Made by a program: the position numbers and the translations under genes. Below are positions 11,433 to 40,071 of a stretch of DNA of 64,000 nucleotides, piece after piece. The first letter of the stretch is position 1, and every line of letters starts with the position of its first letter. The DNA comes from Halichondria panicea (taxonomy: Eukaryota; Porifera; Demospongiae; Suberitida; Halichondriidae): contig NC_087382.1 of the NCBI RefSeq assembly GCF_963675165.1, forward strand, positions 4,813,963-4,877,962, read 5' to 3'. Below the pieces are notes generated by a model that was not told the origin of the DNA, did no database searches, and was given only the letters and a program-made list of their open reading frames with translations.

Positions 11433-13017
11433 TGCTTCAGGCTGCAAACTTAAGTGTGAAGTAGAAGTCTAGAATCCTCAAACTTTAGTGCTAAATATAT
11501 AACAGTTTAATCAATTATGTCTGCGGTGGCCTAATAATGGATGTGGTAGGTGTGGTATACAATTATAGATTAGATCTACATACCTTAGACCTCACACAAC
11601 CAGGAAACAAGAAAATAGCTGAGCCGTGTACTGTAGAAATGTGGATTGGCAGCCTAGGGCCAATGCTATAAATCAGGGACAGTTCTGGGGAATGGGGCTA
11701 CTATATAACTGTTAATATAATTATATTGGTACTAATTACTTATAACCTAACATACACACTAGTTTCACACGCGCGCACGTAGTGCAGACACCACACATAT
11801 AAATCTACTGAGAGAACCAGCTTATCATTGTCTGTGCGCATGGGAAATTGATAACACAAACTGCAACCATAGCAACAGTGACGACATTGACAGCCACGAT
11901 AAAAATAGAGCTGTTCATCTCAATTAACAGTAGTGAGACAGTACAAGAGACTACATTCTGAGTAAAGCTGTCAATTCCAGTGGGATTATAAGAAGGGTTG
12001 ACAAACATGTATATGTACTAGTTAGGACATAACTGAAACACTAGTCATGCACCCACTATACAGACAGACAAACTTCTTGTTGCCTGAATTGCCAGTAAAA
12101 TTTAATGGTATTCATTCAATCTGTATGTGGCGCTTATACTTGATTCATGTTGTATCAACATTCATCAACATACTGCATACATACCTCTATATAGGAGGCA
12201 TACTTTACTACATGTATTGGGAACATTGCACATGCATTAACTATTAATGTTGTCACACTATATTGTGCCATGGACGGATATAAAAATTCTAAATCTAAAT
12301 AATTTAAAAGGTATGCTGGCAGTCGTCACTATTGTGAATACCTGCAAGCTCTTCCAGACCATAAAGTAAACTTTCACTTCCTAAAATGAAATTCTCAAAA
12401 CAAAAACACCCGCTGAGATAAATGTAAACTACACTGTGTGAGTAGAACACAAGCTCATCATAATTATGTTGATCGCAAATAGTGTATTTCAACATGCAAA
12501 GCAAGATAAATATTGTATGAAGTGAAAGCCATGGATTGTCAATGACTTATTAGGAGTAACAATGAAAGCACTAACTTCAAAGTATCTACAAGACCACACA
12601 TTCCAACACAACACACCTGTGGTGGTTTTAGGTATTTGCCAGGGATCAACACACCAGGGTATACTACTACAGTACCTATACGTACATGTAGTGGCCACCA
12701 GAATAGCTTTTGATATGGTAGATATGTTGTCACTATAATAATAATAATATACTTGTATGGTTGTTGGTGAAGGTAACAATTGAAATTACCAAGGATACAA
12801 AAATAGGGTAAATAAAAGAGTGCCAAAAATAATTATTGTATAAAGATATTCAATTTGCTAAAACTAATATAACGGGTTCTTCACATAATTATAAACTACC
12901 TAGGGCTTAACTTGAACAGTTTTTTAACCGTTATTCATAAAATATACACTTTGTCTAAAAGCTACATACAAGAAAATAGTTACTACATAATTATATGTAC
13001 GCCACCGTATATGTCCG
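11433..13017. other. spacer between A1 and A2
   Basis: This stretch lies between the stop of A1 and the first ATG of A2. Apart from the PMS2 exon 17 relic at about 11.9-12.0 kb I see no supported gene. Short open frames on the minus strand at 12304-12826 have no recognisable domain, no counterpart in B and no splice structure. The sequence is AT-rich with TAATTAT words. Confidence 0.5.
11895..12003 (-). pseudogene. relic of PMS2 exon 17
   Basis: On the minus strand the words CTGGAATTGACAGCT, AGAATGT.GTC and TTGAGATGAA..GCT occur in the same order and nearly the same spacing as in PMS2 exon 17 (52144-52244), where they encode [12 protein letters not shown] and FEMNGF. Here the peptide reads PTGIDSFTQNVV...IEMNSS, shifted relative to PMS2, and it is followed by no exon 18 equivalent. 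It is therefore a decayed fragment rather than a working exon. It lies about 460 bp upstream of the start of A2, the same side on which PMS2 lies relative to B1. Confidence 0.7.
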
Positions 13018-28531
<15,514 letters not shown>

Positions 28532-30032
28532 CTGGGAACAATAGGTCAACATAATAATGGAGAAGATCGAGTAGTGGATGATGTTGAATGCCTCTTAGAG
28601 CTGCACAGCTCTACTGTACTATAGGAGTAATATTGGTACCAGGACTTCAGTGAGCAAGGTGCAGGTGCAGGTGCAGGTGCATGGACGATGAACAGACTCA
28701 CATTGTTATCTAAGTAAGTAATGATAGTAAGTAAATAACATGTATGGTTAAGAATCCTTCATTCGATGGCATCCCACTGATTTATTGTTTTGAGCATTCA
28801 AAAGTAGTAGTTTGATCAGCAGTACTTTAAGGGACAAACTTCAACATCTAGTCAAACATGTCTCCAAGGTACACACGTACGCAAAGTGGGCTGTCCAGCA
28901 CACATTCGTGTACATGAGTTTATACTTTCCATGCATTATTTGGTGTTTCCATTGAACCCAGCAGCCACTGATTCACTCGGATCTAAGAAACAAAGGCGCA
29001 ACAAAGTTTGCAGCTCTAAAGCAAGTACTCTTAGGAAAGAAGTGGAGACAACAAAATGTAGTAACATAACTGTTCGAGAGATTATCACGGCACTATAAGA
29101 CAGGTGTGTTGTCACTTTTTATTGGTACCATAATAATTACCGTATATCTTCTAATTTATCGGACAGCAAAAAATTGGAAATTGTCCGGGTATAATTGGAA
29201 CAGATCTTTATAGAGCATGCGAAGTGTTAGAACAAGCAAGCAGCTGCATGCGAACTAGCTAAGTTTAATAGAACAGGGTACGACTGAATAGTTGCACTAG
29301 CTATCTAAAACTAGCTAATCAAAGCTATCTAACTGCAGTACTGTAAGTCTTACTTGCCGTCTATGAATGATAACTCAAGGTATTGTCCGGATATTTAGAG
29401 CAAATGTAATATTAAAGCACTGGAGTGTCCGTTGTATTAGAACAACGAAAATTGCCCAAAAGAGTGTCCGGGGTAATTAGAAGTGTCCGATAAATTAGAA
29501 GATATACGGTACTTATACATTTGTAGGCTAAGGAGAAATTACTTGAAAAAACACTCCTGCATGAGTCCATTCCTGACAGCCACAAAGCAGTAAATTCTTT
29601 GTTTCACTGCACGCTTTATGTATGAATGTATACCTGCATGTAAATGCATGAGATATATTAATTTTATGACAAACAGGGAGAAAGAGGTACAACGAAGACT
29701 CTGAGAAGATTGTCTTGGTTACAAGATGCCTGCATTTTGCCGGTGAGTACCAATGGCATGTATATTACTGTTTAAGTTATGTTGTACAACTTTAAGAGAG
29801 AAATACGAAAACTAATAAACGTCACATCAAATAAAAACTAAAAATTCTGAAAGGCGTAAACGTGTTTACAGTGCAACCATTGCTCAACATTAGAACAAAT
29901 ATTCACCATCTCTAAATGAGCACAAAAGGACCAAACTCTTGAAAATAAACTATCAACTCTATAGTATTACAAAATGACACTCTATAATTAAAACAACCAG
30001 TTTTCTTAGTCACTATATAAATTTGTTCTTGT
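28532..30032. other. spacer between B2 and A1
   Basis: The 5' exon of A1 should lie at the left of this stretch but I could not place an ATG. A (GCAGGT)n run near 28660 and the MITE at 29138-29511 are present. An open frame at 28886-29098 (plus strand, ending REIITAL) and traces near 29540-29740 may be decayed coding sequence; I recognise no domain. Confidence 0.45.
29138..29511. mobile_element. MITE with TACCGTATATCTTCTAATTT ends
   Basis: TACCGTATATCTTCTAATTT at the left pairs exactly with AAATTAGAAGATATACGGTA at the right, over at least 27 bp including TATCGGACA/TGTCCGATA. No open frame inside. Confidence 0.9.
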
Positions 30033-31847
30033 TTAGGGATCGTCATCCTCACTTGCATCCTTGACAACGAACGGAGAACGTTGCCTTAGGCTCCTCTCCC
30101 CCAGCTGGTGGAGGGCATCTACCAGTGGAGAGGTCACGATCCTGACTCGTCGGTTTCTGAAATTTCTAACCCACACTACAAGCAGCCGCAGGGGGCTGAT
30201 GTCACTGGAGTAGTGGCCTACAATCTAAGGACAAAAATTAATAAACAATGGTAAACTTCCGCTTAATGAATTTATATTATTAAAGGCTTCAGTTTTCAAG
30301 TAACGATAAATGATAATGACAACATGGCGACCATTGATCTTATTGCGAGAAATAACTGACTTAGACTTCAGTTTTCAAGACAATATTATACGGTAACAAT
30401 CAACAATTTAGCTTATTGCTGAGAAAGTTATCTAAGCAACATTTACGACAGTAACAGCTATGAGAAACAACATCCACATAAACCGAACAATCATTAAGTT
30501 TTGCACTTACTGCTTGTATTCCCCACAGGCACAAGAACTCCTCGACGATGTTAGCCAGAAGAAGCAGCTGGAAGAGAATGCAGTGTATAAGTGTACTTGG
30601 ATTGTGACAGTTATCACATAGACATATTTTATGTATTGCGGTACATGTATACGCGTGTATAGAGACTGATCATGTGTTGTGATAATAATTGTATTGTTAG
30701 CTGTGGTTTTATTTTACTTCCTGATTACTTTGCGTAGGAATAATTTTAAGACATAATGTTGTGTAATAATTATGTCGTTCTAACACCAACAAGTAGCTCC
30801 CAGTGTTATAGCCCATTCCGTAGTGGTAGAATTTAATGCGTGATAACTGTTCAATTTTATGTGCTATCATAATTATATTATTGTATTACACAATTAATTC
30901 GAGGCTTGTAAAATCCCCATTGAAATAGTGGCATTTAATCGAGGAAATAAGTTTATCGCATAAATATAAATAATTATCGCATAACGTTCTCTTTGCCGAT
31001 GTTATCATTGCATTACACTCACCACTTCTAGCTGACTCTCCCAATCAGAACTGGCAACTTGTACCAGACCAGACTCAACCACGTTCACCACACCTTCTCC
31101 CTGTACAGTGACGGCATCGAGGCTTCTTATGCCCCTCCCCCACATCATCACAAATCGGATAAGAGCAGCAATTAGCCGTCGCAGTTGGTTAGGTTCTCTT
31201 GTCTCCACCCATCCAGTGATAGCATCTCTCAGCGTGATCCCTGCATGTGTGTGCATGATACAAAGCAACAATTAATAGCTAGTTTAGGCACTTTTGTATA
31301 TGGCTATACTCTGACAATTAAAAGCATGCCCAATGCTAGTAATTATATACTGTATAAGCATGATACAGATCCATAATTATGAGCAGGATTATGAAGTAAA
31401 GTATTTATACACTATAGTAAATGAAAGCACCACGGGTGCTGATGCCTCGGTGGAGATGCCAAAGCTACATAACATGCGAATAGCAGTCCACACAAGCATG
31501 CATGCAAACTCAAAGAGTGGGTAATGATCGACCGTGATTGTTTAAAAACGATCGATGCCAAAAGTTCAAGTCTAAAATTAATGGCTGCCGTCTCTTCTCA
31601 CTCTTGCAGCTACCAATAGCTAGCGTTCTAGTGCAGAGCTAACTACTAAGTAGAGTAGCAACATTCGGTAAAAAGTTTGGTTACGTGCTGTTCTGAAAAG
31701 GCTGCAATGGCATTCCAAGTAAGCAAAACTAGGCATAACTCGAGAACGAAGCATTATTTTGCAAATCCACGAATTAAAATCATGACAAGAAGCCTATAGA
31801 AACTCTTACTTGCACTTGATTCATCCTTGAGCAGCTGTAGCAGTCTA

Positions 31848-31884
<37 letters not shown>

Positions 31885-34800
31885 ACACACAAACACACTA
31901 CCGTATACCTCGCTTGCGCATGCGCACCGAGGCATAAATATACTGTACATTAAAAATAAATGCTTAGCGAGAGGTAACTATATATACTGCATTAAATCTT
32001 AGAAAATCTTTATATGTATGTCAGGCTTTAGGAATGTATGGTGGCCGAGAAGGTCATCCGCCTCGATCCGCTTGCCGCTTTACATGTACTATGCCGCCAC
32101 TATATCAATGCTGCGAGCGGTACAGCTTGACCGAATATTTACCTGCCCAAAAATATAGCAAGCGTTTTTCCTCCCTTAGTTGACATCATTTATTGCGAGC
32201 GGTAATAATCTTTTTACCTCAAAGTTAAATTTGCTAGGGTGTAAGCTACGCCCTCTTTAATAGGTACAGAGGTGATGTCGCCATTGTTTTCCTACTGAGA
32301 ATGCTCAGATAATTATAGTTAAATGAATGACTGCCTTCTTTAACTGTGCGCAGTCGAGGAGGCCGCTACCACCGGTAACAATCGAAAGTCTATGCTTCAA
32401 CTAAGAACGCACCTCCATCATGCAGCTATAAATACTTGTTTTATGATCAGTGGTTCCAAGAGGATCAAACTCACGTTCACAAACAGCATACTACTCTAGG
32501 GCTTAGAAAACATATGCATATTTCAACGCGGCAGCTCTTTTAACCCACGAGCTGATAAGTGAGGTAGGTACATTTAATGGCGGCATATAGTAATACGTAG
32601 GACAGCTAGCAAGCAGAGGCGGATGACCAGGCCAGTTAGGGTATACCACAGGAATGCCACGTTTCAGGAATGCGAAACTGGGTGTGGCTACTTTTTGTTA
32701 ACTTACCAACTGCATTGCATAAGAAGCTACGCACTAAAGTCTGCTAGTTGTGGCCAATTATGGCTTCATTAAAATTAGGCTTTGGTATGCCAAGGACTTG
32801 CACAATACGTATTAACTTTTAGCTTAAAGGAAGGGATTTTCCAATGGCATTCGAAATTTAGTACACTTATGGCAACATTATAAAGGCCAAACTCAACTCA
32901 AATAGACTTTACAGCTAGCTATAGTTGAGCTATATTATAACTAACTGGTAACCCTGAGTCTCAAAGACAAAGCCAACAACTACACTAAAGTCTGAGTTCG
33001 ACCTTCATAAAGTTGTCATAACCTTGTCATACTACAAAGTTTCATATACCATTGGATAAGCGTCTTGCTCCTCTCTATAAGAAAGGGATCTGAAGTGACA
33101 TAATTATTCTGACCAAAGCTTCGAATTGATTACTGATTTAAAGCATTCAGATCTCACTCTCTTCTCTCTAGTGAGTCTCACATCAACTCTACCTGTATTT
33201 TTTAACATCTTAAAATTGTACTTATACTTTAATTGCGCGTATATACGCATGTCTATTTGCGTTGAGTTCGGCCCCGGAAGTAATGTGGTCAATTATGGCT
33301 TCATTTATGCTTTATGAGTATGCCAGGGACTTCCACGTGGAAAATGCTAACTTTTATAGTTGGTTGGAGCTTATTAACTCTACAGAGCATAGATAGAAGC
33401 GCTTTTTAACAAGGAATCCAATGGTATGTGAAATTTTGAATTTCAGTGAAGCATGACAAGTTATGATAACTTTATGAAGGTTAAACTCAACACAAATAGA
33501 CTAGTATACTGGTGAAGTGGTTCTGGGTATGCATGTATATATATAGGAATTATGCGACGTACAGTACATATATACTTGATGGTACATTAAAAACACCGCT
33601 AATACAGTATTCACAATACTTACACTTGGTGGTATGCTATATGCAGTACTATAACAGTGCATGTAGCTAAGGGGCTTGCTACTACATGCATACTGCCAAT
33701 CACCACAACTCCTTCCTCTGATGACATTGATGCGAAACCAGTAAAGGGATGGCGGTTGTAGAGAGACAGGCACACACGAAGGAGGGGACACGAGCTGTGA
33801 ATAATGGTATTGAGTTATCAGTTATAAGGGGTGAAGAATCATGGTAGTTATTACATATGCTACTGAGGTGATCTCATAATTATAATATAAGTCTATATCT
33901 CATTCATGAATTTACATTTGAATTGGGTAAAAAAATTAACTCCACTTTAAAACGAATTCCTGGAGGCAAGACTGACATACTAAAATTTAGCCTCATATAC
34001 ATGGCCATCGACAAACCTTAATACTTATATAATTTCTCACAAATACGCTGACCTGGCTAGTGGTTGATGAATCATGCAATGGCTCTGCAAACACTTGCAC
34101 ACTAGAGGCCATCATCTCCTCTAGTCGAGGTGGTTCATGAGAGGAGACGTACAAATTTAGTTGTCCTTCATTAGTCAAAGGTAGTGGCCTTGGACGAGGG
34201 TAGACCATCTCCTGTGGAGAGGTGGGGTGAAGGAGAAATCAAAATAAAAGGAGGAAGGGGAGAAACAATTTCTACGTAAATAGATGTACATATATAATTA
34301 TGTATAGCCTCGAAATTATTGTACATAAGCTAGTGAGGTACTATAGGCACATAAACTAGAGAACACAATTATATGACAATTCACTTACTGTAGAAGTAGC
34401 CGGGTCAGTCTCTTGAGTTGGCCTAGTCCAGGACTTATCCTCAGACACTGAATCGCTGTCACATGACTGTGTACTTTGCTCTGGATCTCTCGGAGCACCA
34501 CCTCCATCACCAGATTGTGGGGCTCTCGTACGGTGTCGTTTGATGCTGTTTGGTCGCTTGGACTTGACCCTAGATCGTGTACTCTCGTAGCAATCTGTAG
34601 CATCCCTCTTGGACTCAGAATCATCAGAATTTGGCCATGACTCTTCACCTTTTGTAGCTGTTCCCCTTCTACGCCGTTGAAGCGGTTTTTTCTTTCGAGA
34701 AGCCAAATCGAGTGTTTGTTGATGTACTAATTGCTCGTCTGTGTCATAGGATGTGCATGTGACATCGTGGCTGGGTGGTTGCTTAGGGAAATGGTTTTTC

Positions 34801-37800
34801 CCTTCATTTTTCTTCAGATTCCGGTTCTTGATTGCATCTCTTTTGTTACGAGAACGACATGATCTCTTTCTGGGTGCTTGGGATGGAGTTTCCTGTTGAG
34901 TTTTCATTCTTTTCTTATGGTTCTGATTGAAATGTGAGTCTTTCGTCTTAGCGGTACTGTCCTTAGACGGAAGATCATGTGATGTTCGCAGGGTTTGTGA
35001 ATTTTCAGTTTGATCAGATGTAACGTCACTATGTTTGTCAGTCTTAGAGCTGGGAGTAGACTGGTAGCTAGGAGTGCCTGTTGTCGAGGTGTCCTGTGTG
35101 GATGAAGGGTCGCTCGAGTTTCCCTGCTCATTAGGACAGCCAGCACCGGCAGAAGAGCCTTGAGTGCTGGGAGGATCATGTGAGATGGTTGGCTCGTTTG
35201 AACTCTCAGTTTCTGCTGGAACATTATCGGCATTACCAGAACTTTTCCTCAAATTGTCCTCTGTGAGAAAACACAAAATAGAAAAAGTCTTAATATTTAA
35301 GAAACATACTGAATTTTCGGAAATTGGGAATATTGCGTACATGCGAGTAGTTTAGGAAGGAAATGATCGACACTTACTCGTATCAGAGTCCCCCAGTTTA
35401 TTCACACAGTCAGTACCGGAATCAGTGGACGTGAGACCAGGCTCTTTAGGGGAGTCAGTGGGTGGGGGGTCAGGCTCTGCAGGAGAGTTACCGGACTCGT
35501 TAGGAGGGCTCTCAAGCTCTTCAGGAGGGTTGACAGATTTGGCAGAAGGTTCATTCTGCTTCGCATCCGTAGTCTTAGGCTCTCGCTTATTGTCAAGCTG
35601 ATCCTTATAGAAGATCATCTGCTGTTTCAGCTGCATTTCAGTAGTCCCCTCGCTGTTCATCTCCTGTACAGTAGCAAACAGAACACGAGAGCAACAGCCA
35701 TGAATAAAGCACACAAAAAACAATAGCTTACATTGAGTATATCAGTCGTCAGGGTCTTCTTACCGTCCCCATTGAACTTAAAAGTCTTGGAGACTGCCAC
35801 AATCTGGCTAGGAGCAATCTGCGCGACTGTCACTATTCTCTTTAGCGTTACATCATAACCTGAACAAAGTGTAAGAATTAAATACACATGCGTACATGTG
35901 TAAGGCAGTTTTATCCTCACCAGATATGCCAGATGTTGGTCTTTGAATGCCTCTGACTTTGGAGTAGTCCAGAGTAGTATGCTCTGCAAAAGTGGTAAGT
36001 ATACGTACATAAAAGCATAATTATAACACTGTAGTGCTCGAAATATAATTATGTGGAGCATAACATTTCAAGGTTCTGTGCATTATGCGATTAACTTCGT
36101 GTTTTCACTGGTGGTACACTCGGATATGGACTCTCGGTTGCATAATACACTCCGCCTCATGCACCACGTTAACCTCGAGTCCATCCTCGGCACACAGATA
36201 TGCTTAATTAATCTTGGCTAAGTGCACGTGTTCTAGCAATCAATGGGAGCGTACAGGCCTCGACTAAACACCTATTAATTGTGTGATGTGATACAAAAGT
36301 ATGCGACATGATAGCCGCTAACACCGGGTATAAATAAGTGTATGGTATAGATTTGTTAATGTTTGTACACATCATTAAGTATGCACTGAAAGTCGTTGAT
36401 TGCATGTAACAACTCAACCATAATTATATAGTACATGTGTTCAATTAAGAAGTGGTAACGAGTTAGCCAGGCATGAACTTGTGGAGGGATATAGAGCGAC
36501 ATGTATGTATACATCATTTAGTGTATATATATGGATAGTTAAAATGATGCCATGGAAAAATGTCTTGTGTAACCCATTAGACAGAATTCATAACAATTAT
36601 GAACTAGAGCAATGAATTGCTAACCCTCGGCTGTTGACATGACTAAGTAGATAAAACTAGAAGAGTGTTCATGCAGTTATACAATAATAATAAAGAAGCA
36701 CAATTCTACTTTTAACAGAGACTGGTAAATGATCACTCCAGCTGCAAATAATTATGAATATACCTCGAATAAAAGTCGGGTGTAGAGCTAGCCAACGTGC
36801 AAGTTCAAGCTTCTTAGCTTTTGCTCGTTTTTATAAGCTTTAACATCGAAATCTGCCACTATTAAAACCAATAACTTGTTGTGTATAAAGGCAGTGATAT
36901 GGCATCTAGGCAAGCAGACTCACACATTACAAACAAACAAACCATAGGACTACTATACCTGTGGCCACCCACACGCCTCGGATAATGAATGAATATGATC
37001 TTGTGGAAAAGCTACACAATCATAGCGGAATGGAGTCTGTTGTAATGTTGTTTTTGTTAAATTAGTGAGGGTCGACTCACTCTCTGTAGAAGTAATCTCT
37101 CCTTCAAAGCCTGTGTCACTCTCTTCACGACCACCACGCATCTTCTCTGAATTATAAAAAAAACAATCCATGCAGTCATACACTTGTAAGTAATCAATGT
37201 GGCTAACTATAGTCTGCTGCTAACACAGGTACAAACACATACATGCTATGGAGACTTTGGGGTCCATTAACCATTAACTTGGCTGTACACTACAGAGGGT
37301 GGCCTGTTACAAAGTCCAAAACACATGCTATGGAGACTTTGGGGCTCATTGTAATACTATACGAAAGTACACAGCAAACACATGTATGGAGAGTTTGCAT
37401 GGGGATCATTGCACAAATTATGTATACATGCATGCATGCTATGAAACTTGGGGCTCATTGACTATATAATGAGCCGAAAGTCTCTATAGCAAACATATGC
37501 TGCTATAATTATATGGAGACTTGTACGGGGCTCATTGAACCAATGAATTTATATGTTTGCTATGGAGACTTTGGGGCTCAAAAATCTCTAAACATAGCTT
37601 GTGTTTGGACCCTCTATAATAACTGTGTAGGGTGATCACAATACAGCTAGGTGTTTCACTATATACTCACCATTAAGAGTTCCAGTGACGATGTTTAGGG
37701 AACTCACATCACCGTCAGTTACTTGAATACAATTAGCTGTCACCTTAAATGACGCTTCAGAAGTGGGGGGTGAGTACCTGATAAAAACCACAAATAGTCA

Positions 37801-38584
37801 TTATAGTTTTGAACAGTGAAAACTGGTGTACAGCACCTATATGGGATTGTGTAGTTTAAAAACAGCAGATGGTCTCTGTTAAAAACATTAGTCCAAGCTT
37901 TCAAGGCTCATTGAAAGCTTGGACAGTAAATAAGTCAGGTAAATTGATAGGAAGAGTTCATAATAAAGGAAGAGTATCGAGCTTACTATAATTATGAGTA
38001 CAGTAACACTGCATGTGTGGAAAGTAACGTGACATACACGTGAGCTTTAACAAACCTGTCTACAGGAATTGTCCGCATATTGCATGCGCAATACCTACTC
38101 TGCACCCATTTGTAGGACATACAAAGTGTTATCTTTTGTAACCTCAATCCTTGGTTAGGTTAGTTTTCCTGGCTAGTGTCTTAGGCTAGTTGTAATGTGG
38201 AGATTACATAGCTGCGCTTCTACGTGTAGGTGTAGTCTATCCTGTACAGGTACTATGACTAGCAGTGAGAGAGATCAAAGGGCGTAGGTATAGAAGAATA
38301 GTATTATAGTTCCCACGACCTGCACACACACTCACAACTCTTACAACTTGTTTCTGTAAGTTAACAAGATTGTGGCTGGCTCTGGCATAATTAACTGAAC
38401 ATAAATATGCCTCAAAAAGTTGAAACAATCACGGTGTGGTGTGGACAGCAGAACAATACACGTACACACCACTACAGCGCCACCAATAATACAAACCACT
38501 AGAGAAGGTCAAACCGAACAAGATAGCTATAGGTCTAATTACTCACTTTTTACCACCCTTCCTTCTCCCCTTTCTCTCTGCCAT
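30033..38584 (-). CDS. unit gene B2, duplicate of A2
   Basis: The gene starts MAERKGRRKGGK in a single exon (38547-38584). Exons at 37671-37777 (EASFKVTANCIQVTDGD) and about 37079-37147 (RGGREESDTGFEGE) follow. Further exons are at about 35.92-35.98 (RGIQRPTSGIS), 35.73-35.86 (APSQIVAVSKTFKF), 35.39-35.66 (Pro/Glu-rich, no tandem array) and 34.39-35.26 kb (Ser/Lys/Arg-rich, ending [13 protein letters not shown]). The C-terminal module lies at about 34.04-34.21, 33.71-33.80, 31.03-31.24, about 30.52-30.57 and 30033-30222 (ends KDASEDDDP, stop at 30033-30035). Order, phases and most residues match A2. It differs by lacking the MGxxxS start, by having no 33-bp array and by different intronic elements. 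Function unknown. Confidence 0.62.
31443..31934. mobile_element. compact copy of the TGCCTCGGTG-ended element
   Basis: The 492-bp copy has head TGCCTCGGTGGAGATG and tail CGCATGCGCACCGAGGCA, with a short CA tract (about 31854-31880) before the tail. It shares the body words with 24591-27213 and 48056-48516. It lies in an intron of B2. Confidence 0.8.
32052..32628. mobile_element. inverted-repeat element with GGTCATCCGCCTC ends
   Basis: GGTCATCCGCCTCGATCCGCTTGC at the left is mirrored by GCAAGCAGAGGCGGATGACC at the right. The words GCGAGCGGTA recur inside. No open frame; it is intronic in B2. Confidence 0.7.
32745..33505. repeat. pair of direct repeats with internal inversion
   Basis: CAATTATGGCTTCATT, TATGCCA.GGACTT.CAC and AA.CTCAAC.CAAATAGACT occur in the same order near 32757-32910 and 33289-33503. 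In between, CCTTCATAAAGTTGTCATAACCTTGTCA is an inverted copy of part of the right repeat. No open frame. It may be the remains of a duplicated fold-back element in B2. Confidence 0.55.
37240..37580. repeat. short repeats of a GCTATGGAGACTTTGGGG word
   Basis: GCTATGGAGACTTTGGGG or close variants followed by CTCATTG occur about six times, some inverted (GAGCCGAAAGTCTCTATAG). The TACAGAGGGTGGCCTG word near 37295 also appears in the dispersed GTGAAACCTG family at 61.98-62.15 and 63.9 kb. Intronic in B2. Confidence 0.6.
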
Positions 38585-40071
38585 TGCTTCAGGTGACTCT
38601 TTATTTCAATAATGCTACACACAATCTGCTAAGACCTACCACTGTCTTTTGACATGCTGGGGGGTGTGTAGTTTTTTGACATGCTGGGGGTGTGTAGTTT
38701 ACCAATAAGGCACATGACAGGAAACACAATACATATTTAGTCGTCCATAGTTAACGGTAATCTAGAGTCAACGCTATTAATCCTGCAGTGTTTAATTGGT
38801 GTTTGATACATCAACCAGGTGCCTGAAGGGGGACATAAATAACCACATACCATGTGCGCACGCACACACACACACACACACAATCACATACCTCAACTTC
38901 CACTCCTTATCTCCCAGTTAAGCTGCAGTATCAATGTTAGCATGTCACACATACATTTATTCTCTATAATCATCATTGATTCTCTATAATCATCATTGAT
39001 TTGTCCTGTGGAAATGTATACTGACAAATACATGATGTACATGCACACACATAATATAATTATACTGTCTAGAGTCCACGACGGCATAATAAAAGAGAGA
39101 AAGTATCGAACAAATCGCTGCCTTGTATCAGTTCGGAAAGTAACGTGATTTCCTGTCTGAAACGCGTGATAAATTATGACAATTTGGTTATAGCATTATT
39201 GCTGCCTCGAGGCAAGTGGCGGATCCAGGCACTTTACTCCAGGCACTTTCCGGCATGGTACATCTGATGCAAGGTAATGCTTCGTTCAATACTCTCCCTT
39301 TTTATTGGACTTTTGCTATTATTTATGGATACAGTCTATATACCTATAACAAGCCAGCCATGGACATACAGCAAATTGTACATTCAAGGTTGGCTCATGA
39401 AACAATATTCACACAATATTCACAATTAACTTCTCCCATGAATTAAACACATGCACCTATACGTATGTAATTTGAAACTTCACTGTCAGGAGCCATTGAG
39501 AAGGGTATAGGGGTGAACACATTACATGGCATAATTATTACATAGACAGCTACGTAAATGTGTGAACAAAACATATTAGAGTGGTTTTCAATGACAGGTG
39601 TCAGCTCCAGTTGGGCAGAGTAGGATGTTGACTTATTTATAATATAAGACAACACCTGTGGTATAAGCAATCTCTAGGAGGCGGCAGCTAAATAGTATTC
39701 ATCCATTAAATAGTCTGTACTACTATATTTAGAGTTTCCAGGCCACAACAATGTCAATGTCTTAGGGCAACCATATCAGTGAATAGGTAAATTTAATCTG
39801 TTGTCTTACGTATTGCCAAGAATATGCACAAACAGGGCAAGTACAAAGAGTGCCAATGTACAAATTATACTAGCTGTACAGCTGGGATAGTCCATTTAAA
39901 TACAGTATACAAAACACATTCTTGCATGGTATGAACAACCTTAAGTACAACTTAATTGTCAGTTACAATAAAAAAAAACTATGCAGCGTATGGCTCATAA
40001 AAATACAACTACTTTACTGCTTGTAATAGCTACGTATACTGAACATATAATTACATCACCGTATATGTCTG
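38585..40071. other. spacer between B1 and B2
   Basis: No supported gene. It holds two short tandem duplications (TTTTTGACATGCTGGGGG twice near 38650-38700; GATTCTCTATAATCATCATT twice near 38960-39000), a short CA run near 38862, and a possible PMS2 exon 17 trace near 39.6 kb. Confidence 0.5.
39560..39620 (-). pseudogene. possible trace of PMS2 exon 17
   Basis: The minus strand reads AQLELTPVIENHSNMF against [11 protein letters not shown] in PMS2 exon 17, with CTGGAGCTGACACCTGT against CTGGAATTGACAGCTGT. It lies at the place that corresponds to the stronger relic upstream of A2. On its own the match is short and could be chance. Confidence 0.35.

Noticed and set aside
12304..12504. CDQHNYDELVF on the minus strand, resembling the DQHATDEK endonuclease motif of PMS2
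   Set aside because: The nucleotides do not match PMS2 exons 15-16 and the flanking residues are unrelated; a six-residue coincidence.
28886..29098. Small gene MGCPAHIRV...REIITAL on the plus strand
   Set aside because: No recognisable domain, no paralogue in the window and no evidence beyond an open frame of 70 codons.
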